Assembly (NCBI GenBank): GCA_020721225.1
Contig: DYNE01000006.1
Span: 1-64,000, forward strand
From: Pelodictyon luteolum
GTDB taxonomy: Bacteria; Bacteroidota; Chlorobiia; Chlorobiales; Chlorobiaceae
Direction of reading: 5' to 3'
Length of the DNA: 64,000 bases
Within the stretch, counting starts at the first letter, position 1. The number at the start of each line of letters is the position of its first letter. The notes beneath the pieces are model-generated. The model was not told where the DNA came from. It was given only the letters and a program-made list of their open reading frames with translations, and did not search any database. Positions 56,503 through 64,000 of this stretch are shown piece after piece. A program made the position numbers and the translations under genes.

Positions 56503-57228
56503 ATGAGTCAACCGAGAGAAACCGCAAAATCGCTGAACAAAACAAAATCGCGATCTTCGATCCGTACCATGTTCGACGAGGTTGCCCCGACATACGATTT
56601 TCTCAACCACCTGCTCAGTCTGGGAATCGACAACTACTGGAGAGCGGCGGCAACCGGCCGGGCAAAAAAACTGCTTGGCGGCAACCCTGCGCCGCGGATT
56701 CTCGACGTCGCAACCGGAACCGGAGACCTGGCTGCCTCGATGGCAAAAATTCCCGGAGCTGAAGTCACCGCTCTCGATCTCTCGCCGGAAATGCTTGTCA
56801 TCGCCAGAAAAAAATATCCCGGCATAATCTTCCACGAAGGGTATGCCGAAAAGCTCCCTTTCGATACGGCAAGTTTCGACGTAGTCAGCGCAGGTTTCGG
56901 TGTGAGAAATTTCGAAAATCTCGAACAGGGCATGAGCGAGTTCCACAGGGTGCTCAAACCCGGCGGTCATGCGCTCATCATCGAACCGATGATTCCCCGA
57001 AATCCCCTTGTAAAAAAGCTGTACCTGATTTACTTCAAGAAGGTGCTTCCGAAAATTGCGGCACTGTTCAGCAAATCAACCTTCGCCTACGACTATCTGC
57101 CCCACTCGGTCGAACAGTTTCCCCAGACAGAAGCGTTCACCGCTGTCCTGAAAAAAAACGGTTTTCGCAGCGCAGAGTACTTCCCCATGACGTTCGAGAC
57201 CTCGATTCTCTACGTAGCCACAAAATAA
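56503..57228 (+). CDS. ubiE: Demethylmenaquinone methyltransferase (UbiE/MenG)
   Basis: S-adenosylmethionine-dependent C-methyltransferase of 241 aa. [35 protein letters not shown] (SAM site), [22 protein letters not shown] and [12 protein letters not shown], ending with [12 protein letters not shown], match the UbiE/COQ5 family. In Chlorobiota the product would be menaquinone-7 (and chlorobiumquinone by further steps). It follows hisI by 11 bp. Repeat E starts 18 bp beyond its stop. Confidence 0.94.
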   Translation: MSQPRETAKSLNKTKSRSSIRTMFDEVAPTYDFLNHLLSLGIDNYWRAAATGRAKKLLGGNPAPRILDVATGTGDLAASMAKIPGAEVTALDLSPEMLVIARKKYPGIIFHEGYAEKLPFDTASFDVVSAGFGVRNFENLEQGMSEFHRVLKPGGHALIIEPMIPRNPLVKKLYLIYFKKVLPKIAALFSKSTFAYDYLPHSVEQFPQTEAFTAVLKKNGFRSAEYFPMTFETSILYVATK

Positions 57229-57246
57229 CCCCCCTCCGGCAGAGTA

Positions 57247-57606
57247 ATTCCATTTCCAATAAAAATATGCAGTTATATTGCCCGCGACAATCCTGAAATT
57301 CCTTCCCATCAACCAGCACAAAAGGAGTATCGCTTCGCGGGAGTATCGGCCGGGTACGACCGGAAGTATCATTAGCTCCGCGAATGGGAGTATAGCGCTC
57401 CGCGCGGCATAAAATTATGTTTTTTTTCAACTCCAGCCTCTTCAACCTGACCCGTAACACCCAGCTCGTTCTTCCGATCTCCACTCAGAACTAATTCCCC
57501 AATCTTCTACCGCGAAGCGATACTCCTGCGAAGCGAAGCGAGCTATACTCCGCGATGCGACAGCGAGCATACTCCCGTTCGCCCCGCGAACGATACTCCT
57601 CTCCCC
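57247..57606. repeat. Repeat E: modular element with both arrays
   Basis: Left end ATTCCATTTCCAATA (57247-57261), left array of GGAGTAT units (one degenerated to GAAGTAT), conserved middle, and a right array of four ATACTCC units ending with GTTCGC-CCC-GCGAAC and ATACTCCTCTCCCC at 57606. Same orientation and organisation as repeat D. It fills the gap between convergent ubiE and the VanZ gene, ending four bases before the VanZ stop codon. Confidence 0.9.
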
Positions 57607-57609
57607 AAG

Positions 57610-57990
57610 TCACGCGGACCAGCGTTCACGAATGAACGGAATACGTTTCAGCAGCGGCACACTCAGCAGATAGACCGCAATACCGGCCGCATCCGCGCCG
57701 ATATCGGCAAAGGAACAGCTCCGATAGGGGAAAAACGACTGCGCGATCTCTATGGCGATGCCGTACCCAAGCAGAAAAAAAATCTTCAGGGCGTTGAACG
57801 AAGTTTTCGGAAAAGCAAAATCCACGAGCAGGGAAAGCAGATAAAATGCCAGAAAATGCAGCAGCTTATCGGAAATTCCCTCGGACAGATTCGGGGACAA
57901 AGGCAGAAGAGCGAGCCTGCTGATCATTACGATACAGATGAAGAGCAACAACCTGCCTTCGATTTTCAGAAACCGTTTTATGTTTTTCAC
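57610..57990 (-). CDS. VanZ-family membrane protein
   Basis: Small membrane protein of 126 aa with about four hydrophobic segments. SPNLSEGISDKLLHFLAFYL, GYGIAIEIAQSFFPYRSCSF and DIGADAAGIAVYLL match VanZ-like proteins (also called VanZL), which have been linked to glycopeptide resistance or are of unknown function. It is the last gene of the lolD-like to vanZ group on this strand, 24 bp after the LOG gene. Confidence 0.85.
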   Translation of the reverse strand: MKNIKRFLKIEGRLLLFICIVMISRLALLPLSPNLSEGISDKLLHFLAFYLLSLLVDFAFPKTSFNALKIFFLLGYGIAIEIAQSFFPYRSCSFADIGADAAGIAVYLLSVPLLKRIPFIRERWSA

Positions 57991-58014
57991 TGGGGGGACA
58001 TTGTGGATTCAGGG

Positions 58015-58632
58015 CTATGAGTGCAACTCGACTCTGTATTTAGAAAAATTCTTGCAGGCATGCGTCTCTTTGAGCTGGTCTTCGTGTACTTTTTTGACCA
58101 GATCCACCACCTGACCGGGATCCGTCACATGAAAAATCATGTGCATATCATGCCTGTTGAAAAGCCCCCTCGGCAACACCTCGGTTTCAAGCCAGAGCAA
58201 CAGATTTGTCCATATTTCGCCGTAAAGGATTATCGGGGTATCGCAGATATGCTCTACCTGAACAAGCTGCCAGGCGTAGAACAGTTCCAGCAGGGTGCCG
58301 ATTCCTCCGGGAGCGACAACAACCGCATCCGAAAGAGACATAAAGGTATCGAGGCGACTGCTGAAACGGGGAAACTCCTGCTTGATGTCGAGAAAAGCGT
58401 TCGGCCCCTGCTCTCTCGGCAGCGTTATATTCAGACCGATCGAATGGGTTTCCGATTGTGCTGATTGTGAACCTGCATTGGCGGCCTGCATGAGACCGGG
58501 TCCGCCGCCGGTCACAATGTCGAACCCGGCTTCGGCAAGGCCTTTTGCGATCAGGAACACATCCTGATAGTCCCGATCACCCTCCTGAATCCGCGCAGAT
58601 CCGAAAACAGCCACCTTGTAGTGAAGATCCAT
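58015..58632 (-). CDS. LOG-family nucleotide phosphoribohydrolase-like protein
   Basis: Rossmann-fold protein of 205 aa of the TIGR00730/LOG group, often mislabelled lysine decarboxylase. The motif [11 protein letters not shown] and the [15 protein letters not shown] version of PGGxGTxxE are present. Family members release free cytokinin bases or hydrolyse nucleoside 5'-monophosphates. It begins nine bases after the ligA stop. Confidence 0.87.
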   Translation of the reverse strand: MDLHYKVAVFGSARIQEGDRDYQDVFLIAKGLAEAGFDIVTGGGPGLMQAANAGSQSAQSETHSIGLNITLPREQGPNAFLDIKQEFPRFSSRLDTFMSLSDAVVVAPGGIGTLLELFYAWQLVQVEHICDTPIILYGEIWTNLLLWLETEVLPRGLFNRHDMHMIFHVTDPGQVVDLVKKVHEDQLKETHACKNFSKYRVELHS

Positions 58633-58641
58633 ATCCGATAA

Positions 58642-60678
<2,037 letters not shown>

Positions 60679-62220
60679 TTACTTCGTGTTTGAGAACGCC
60701 CATCCGGCAAGGTTTTTCAGAAAACCGACCGAACCCGGCAACCCAAGCTTTTCCCATGTTGCGTAAAGAATTTTCGGGTAGCGCCAGGCAAGCTTCAGCA
60801 TAACCGTCACCAGCTCTTCCAGTTTCAATTCATCACGAAACATGGCTTCGCGATAACGGGAGGGAAGCTGATCGAGCACAATCATCACCTCGTTCATCAT
60901 GTCGTTGACAAAATTGGGCTCATCTGTCTTCGCATTGTAACACATGTACTTCATCAGATTCGCCATCGAGGCAACATTCGGTTCATAGGCGCTGACGGCA
61001 GCAAGATACTCTTTTGTCAGGGTATCGTCCCTCAATGCCCGATCGAGTCCTTCGGTAAGCCGATGCAGATTACGCACCATTGAACCGAATCCGCAGAAGG
61101 TAAGAGGCGAGCCGAGCGATGCCGCATCACCGAAAAGCACAATGCGGTCGTCGGCAATAACCCTTGACAACGTGAAGCCGTCATGAACGTATGCCGGAAT
61201 GATCCCGTAAACCGGACGGTGAATCACGAAATCCATGCCCGGCTGCTTGTATTGGGGAAGCAGGCGAAAATAGGTTTCAAAGAGACCAAGCAGCGTTTTG
61301 TCATTTTCCGAGTCAACCTCGTCGTAAAAAAACAGATAGGTGATGTAGTTCCTGCCTTCGGCGGGAAACCCCTCCCATATCAGCTGACGTCCGGTGCCCG
61401 GACCGATTTCGGCGGGAGCCGTACTGGCAAGAATCTCGCCGGTATCGAAATCGGCATGATCAAAGCCGCTGGCTATGGTACCCACAGTTGGACAGACATG
61501 CGTCTGCGGTCTCCCCCGGTTGAGCTGACGGGCGATGGGAGAGAGAATACCCATCACATCCACCAGCACCTTTGCCCTGTAGTAAAACAGCTCTCCTTTG
61601 CGATCGGCAACCTCGACAACGATATGATCGGGAAAACGGTAACAGGCCATAAAGGTGGTACCGTCAAGCAGGCGGTTCCGCGGTTCCGAAAGAACCCTCT
61701 CCTTCGCCAGCCCGAGCAAACGGTCTGCATCGACCGCGCAATCGAGCACATTCTGCATATAAAGACGTTTCTGGCTGCCGTCCTGCTTGTAAAACTCCAC
61801 CCACCCGGTTTTATAACGTCGAACGATGACGGAATCAACCTCTGCTGCGCTGAACACGCCGGTATCGGCAAGCCGGTGCAGCTCTTCACGTGAAATGTTC
61901 CAGTCCCTTGTCGACTTCGCCGGAAGATAACGGTCGAAGACCAGCACGCTCCGGTTATAGCGCTTCGCCATAACGGCAGCATGCAGAAAACTCAGGGTTC
62001 CTCCCGCATAGATCAGGTCGAATGTCCCGCACGGAACCGCATTGACCGGCAGCTCCGAACCAGGCCGGATAACGGGAAACGACGTTTCGGAAGAAGCGTC
62101 CCAGTAACGGTCGAATTCGAGGATGCGCTGCAGATGGCGTTCACCGTCCGGAATGACGCTGAATGCCTTGTAAACGAGCGGATGGGAGTGTTCTATCTGC
62201 CGGAGTGCTGAGAAGGACAT
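60679..62220 (-). CDS. CruA/CruB-type lycopene cyclase family flavoprotein
   Basis: Protein of 513 aa. A Rossmann-like N-terminal site (DLIYAGGTLSFLHAAVMAKR) is followed by STRDWNISREELHRL, a segment typical of the CruA/CruB/CruP lycopene cyclases, and later by IVLFGDAASLGSPLTFCGFG, the FAD-binding DG-type motif. CruA makes gamma-carotene (to chlorobactene) and CruB makes beta-carotene (to isorenieratene) in green and brown Chlorobiota respectively; I cannot tell by eye which this is. It lies between a LolD-like ATPase gene and ligA on one strand. Confidence 0.78.
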   Translation of the reverse strand: MSFSALRQIEHSHPLVYKAFSVIPDGERHLQRILEFDRYWDASSETSFPVIRPGSELPVNAVPCGTFDLIYAGGTLSFLHAAVMAKRYNRSVLVFDRYLPAKSTRDWNISREELHRLADTGVFSAAEVDSVIVRRYKTGWVEFYKQDGSQKRLYMQNVLDCAVDADRLLGLAKERVLSEPRNRLLDGTTFMACYRFPDHIVVEVADRKGELFYYRAKVLVDVMGILSPIARQLNRGRPQTHVCPTVGTIASGFDHADFDTGEILASTAPAEIGPGTGRQLIWEGFPAEGRNYITYLFFYDEVDSENDKTLLGLFETYFRLLPQYKQPGMDFVIHRPVYGIIPAYVHDGFTLSRVIADDRIVLFGDAASLGSPLTFCGFGSMVRNLHRLTEGLDRALRDDTLTKEYLAAVSAYEPNVASMANLMKYMCYNAKTDEPNFVNDMMNEVMIVLDQLPSRYREAMFRDELKLEELVTVMLKLAWRYPKILYATWEKLGLPGSVGFLKNLAGWAFSNTK

Positions 62221-62250
62221 AGAGGAAAAAATGTTTTGGTTACAGCCGCA

Positions 62251-62967
62251 TTATACGGAAAGTGCCGCGCTCTTCGGCACGCTATCGCTCTCGATCATGC
62301 CATCAACAAGATGGATCCTTCGTCCTGCCCTGTTGGCGAACTCCTCGTCGTGCGTCACCACAATCACCGTCTGGTTCAGCTCACGGTTAAGACGATCGAA
62401 AAGCTCATAGACGTTGCGAGCGGATTTCGAATCGAGGTTCCCGGTCGGCTCATCGCCGAGCAGAACCTTCGGGTCATTGGCAAGCGCCCTTGCAATGGCA
62501 ACCCGCTGCTGCTGACCGCCGGAAAGCTGACTCGGCTTGTTGGTATATTTGTTATCGAGACCGACGGTATCGAGCAGCTTCATCGCCCTCTCCCTGATCT
62601 CTTTCCTGCTGAACCGTCCGCCGATCATCATCGGCATGCTGACATTTTCAACGGCGTTAAACTCCGGCAGCAGAAAATGAAACTGGTAGATAAACCCTAT
62701 TTTTTCGTTACGGATACGGGTCATGGCCGTTTCATCCTTTTCGGTGATCTCCTCCCCATCCAGCCAGACCTTGCCGTATGTCGGTTTGTCGAGACCTCCC
62801 ATGATGTAAAGCAGCGTGGACTTTCCCGATCCGGACGGTCCGGTAATGGCAACGAACTCCCCCGCCATGATTTCCATTGAAAGGTTGGGAATAATGGTCT
62901 GCCGCACATCGCGCGACAACTCAAGCTCCCTGCGAATACCTTCAAGCCTGAGAATTTCGGTGGCCAT
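62251..62967 (-). CDS. LolD/MacB-type ABC transporter ATPase
   Basis: ABC ATPase of 238 aa. Walker A is in [21 protein letters not shown]-loop in [16 protein letters not shown], signature [15 protein letters not shown], Walker [12 protein letters not shown] and switch His in [11 protein letters not shown]. It matches the LolD/MacB/FtsE group, which drives lipoprotein release or export. The permease partner is not adjacent. It starts the minus-strand group that continues with the cyclase, ligA, LOG and vanZ genes. Confidence 0.92.
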   Translation of the reverse strand: MATEILRLEGIRRELELSRDVRQTIIPNLSMEIMAGEFVAITGPSGSGKSTLLYIMGGLDKPTYGKVWLDGEEITEKDETAMTRIRNEKIGFIYQFHFLLPEFNAVENVSMPMMIGGRFSRKEIRERAMKLLDTVGLDNKYTNKPSQLSGGQQQRVAIARALANDPKVLLGDEPTGNLDSKSARNVYELFDRLNRELNQTVIVVTHDEEFANRAGRRIHLVDGMIESDSVPKSAALSV

Positions 62968-63182
62968 CGGAATGTTATCTGATAAAGTTTCCTGCTATCC
63001 GGTCAGCTTGTGCAAACTCCATATACTGCACGAAGTATCCGTTTATCATAATAACAAAAAAGCCCTGAAAGACGGAGGATTAATCTGCCGTAAAGCTGCA
63101 CGAATGGATGATGCATGTATCAAAAAGGGAAAAAACAACGTACCTTTATGCTGTACAACAATCATGACCCTGTCTATTCAAG

Positions 63183-63857
63183 ATGACGAAACCCGCCATA
63201 CCAATACCGGTAACCCGTAAGGGGCTCGATCGCAGCGCGCCTTTCGGTTTTACCTGCAAACGCTGTCTGCAGTGCTGCAGGAACAAGAAGATACAGGTAA
63301 ACCCGTATGAGATAGCCCGACTCGCGCACCATCTCGGCATATCGACGACAGAGTTCATCGAACGCTGCACCGTTGAAAACGGCTCATTCCTGAAATGCAA
63401 CGAGGACGGGTCATGCATGTTCCTCGGATCCGACGGGTGCGCGGTGCACTCCGACCGACCGCTGGTCTGCCGCCTCTACCCGCTTGCCCGCCATATGAAT
63501 CATATCGGCGATGAATGGTTTTCGGAACTGCAGGCCGCTTCCGCATGCAGTGGAAAATATGAAGAACACGGAACTATTCAGAGCCATATCGAGGAACAGC
63601 ATGCCCCTGCATACCTGCGTGCCGCGAACATCTACCTGAACCTTCTCTGGGAGATGATGACCGTTCTGGAAAATCAGCCGGATGACGAACGCGACGCCGA
63701 TCCTCCCGAAGGCAGCTCCGCTATACACAACTGGATGGATATGGATGAAGCCGTCACGAACTACTGCCAACTCCATCAACTGGACTGCCCCACGGATACA
63801 GACGAAAAAATGCATCTGCACATCGAGGCTTTGCAATGCTGGATAAAACCAGCATGA
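63183..63857 (+). CDS. YkgJ-family cysteine-cluster protein
   Basis: Protein of 224 aa. The N-terminal CKRCLQCCRNKKIQVNPYEI and later CNEDGSCMFLGSDGCAVHSD with RPLVCRLYPLA match the Fe-S/zinc binding CxxCxxCC pattern of the YkgJ (PF03692) family, whose function is unknown. An acidic C-terminal region (about 160-224) is not conserved-looking. Repeat F starts at the base following the stop codon. Confidence 0.87.
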   Translation: MTKPAIPIPVTRKGLDRSAPFGFTCKRCLQCCRNKKIQVNPYEIARLAHHLGISTTEFIERCTVENGSFLKCNEDGSCMFLGSDGCAVHSDRPLVCRLYPLARHMNHIGDEWFSELQAASACSGKYEEHGTIQSHIEEQHAPAYLRAANIYLNLLWEMMTVLENQPDDERDADPPEGSSAIHNWMDMDEAVTNYCQLHQLDCPTDTDEKMHLHIEALQCWIKPA

Positions 63858-64000
63858 AAAGGAGTATCGCTTCGCGGGAGTATCATTCGCTCCGCGGCAT
63901 AAAATTATGTTCTTTTTTCAAATTCTGGCTGGATAGCTGGATGGCGAGACAGCAAAACAGCCAAAATCTTTTTCTGCTGATCAGCTGACAAGCCATCCAG
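63858..64000. repeat. Repeat F: truncated modular element running off the window
   Basis: Starts AAAGGAGTATCGC immediately after the YkgJ stop, lacking the ATTCCATTTCC end. Two GGAGTAT units remain, with the hairpin CGC-TTC-GCG and ATTCGC-derived stem shortened to CTCCGCGGCAT, then the conserved ATAAAATTATGTTC region and the nested mini-element. The element continues beyond the window. Compared with repeat E it has lost two modules. Confidence 0.85.
63937..64000. mobile_element. Nested mini-element in repeat F
   Basis: Segment bounded by CTGGATGGC (63937-63945) and GCCATCCAG (63992-64000), a perfect 9-bp inverted repeat. The inside matches the inverse of the 60-bp segment in repeat B. It ends exactly at the window edge, so the outer boundary needs the neighbouring sequence. 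Confidence 0.55.

Overview
The window looks like a chromosomal segment of a green sulfur bacterium (phylum Chlorobiota, Chlorobium/Pelodictyon group). This is inferred from gene content: a CruA/CruB-type lycopene cyclase, pyruvate phosphate dikinase, an NfnAB ferredoxin:NADP oxidoreductase pair, two FISUMP-domain surface proteins, a half-length carB, and a Gram-negative envelope set (BamA-like barrel, LpxK, several beta-barrel proteins). No rRNA, tRNA, CRISPR array or prophage was seen. About sixty genes are densely packed, many in short overlapping operons.

Layout. 1-2.8 kb: a hybrid histidine kinase that has lost its sensor end at the left edge, behind IS-end-like direct repeats, then a glutamine amidotransferase. 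2.9-10.8 kb: RNase R, a secreted FISUMP protein, a PerR-like regulator divergent from a peroxiredoxin, then TPR protein, PgsA, RuvC and YebC. 10.9-18.7 kb: pheA-polA (overlapping), a LytM-type peptidase, a DUF2795 protein, a BamA/TamA-like barrel and rpe. 18.6-22.7 kb: a minus-strand operon purD - JAMM protease - half carB - trpC. 22.8-28.4 kb: a DUF374 acyltransferase with lpxK, repeat A, an isochorismatase-like hydrolase, a methyltransferase, a FISUMP lipoprotein, elbB and a lone BmpA-type permease. 28.6-35.4 kb: ppdK, a tiny Cys-rich protein, uvrA and a DUF1003 protein. 35.4-44.4 kb: repeat B, pfkA-HD, a dolichol/phytol-kinase-like membrane protein, Sua5, then hisH-hisA-scpB-rluB and a helix-hairpin-helix/beta-barrel protein. 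44.5-51.3 kb: nfnAB and a nickel uptake block (nikR, candidate NikR operator, outer-membrane protein, NikMN-NikQ-[repeat C]-NikO). 51.3-64 kb: a NYN-S1 protein, an AEC permease, repeat D, a ferrochelatase-like gene with an HlyD-type adaptor, hisI-ubiE, repeat E, then lolD-like - cru - ligA - LOG - vanZ on the minus strand, and a YkgJ protein followed by repeat F.

The most unusual content is a family of six modular repeats (A-F) of about 300-380 bp that I cannot match to a named element. They are built from small hairpins, each followed by a constant ATACTCC heptamer. The stems differ in sequence but keep the same geometry. The arrays point in opposite directions around a common centre, and two full copies (B and C) have imperfect terminal inverted repeats. 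They sit almost exclusively at 3' ends of genes, and in two cases the element terminus TAATTCC supplies the stop codon of the neighbouring gene. Copies B and F carry a nested 60-64 bp mini-element with its own terminal inverted repeats.
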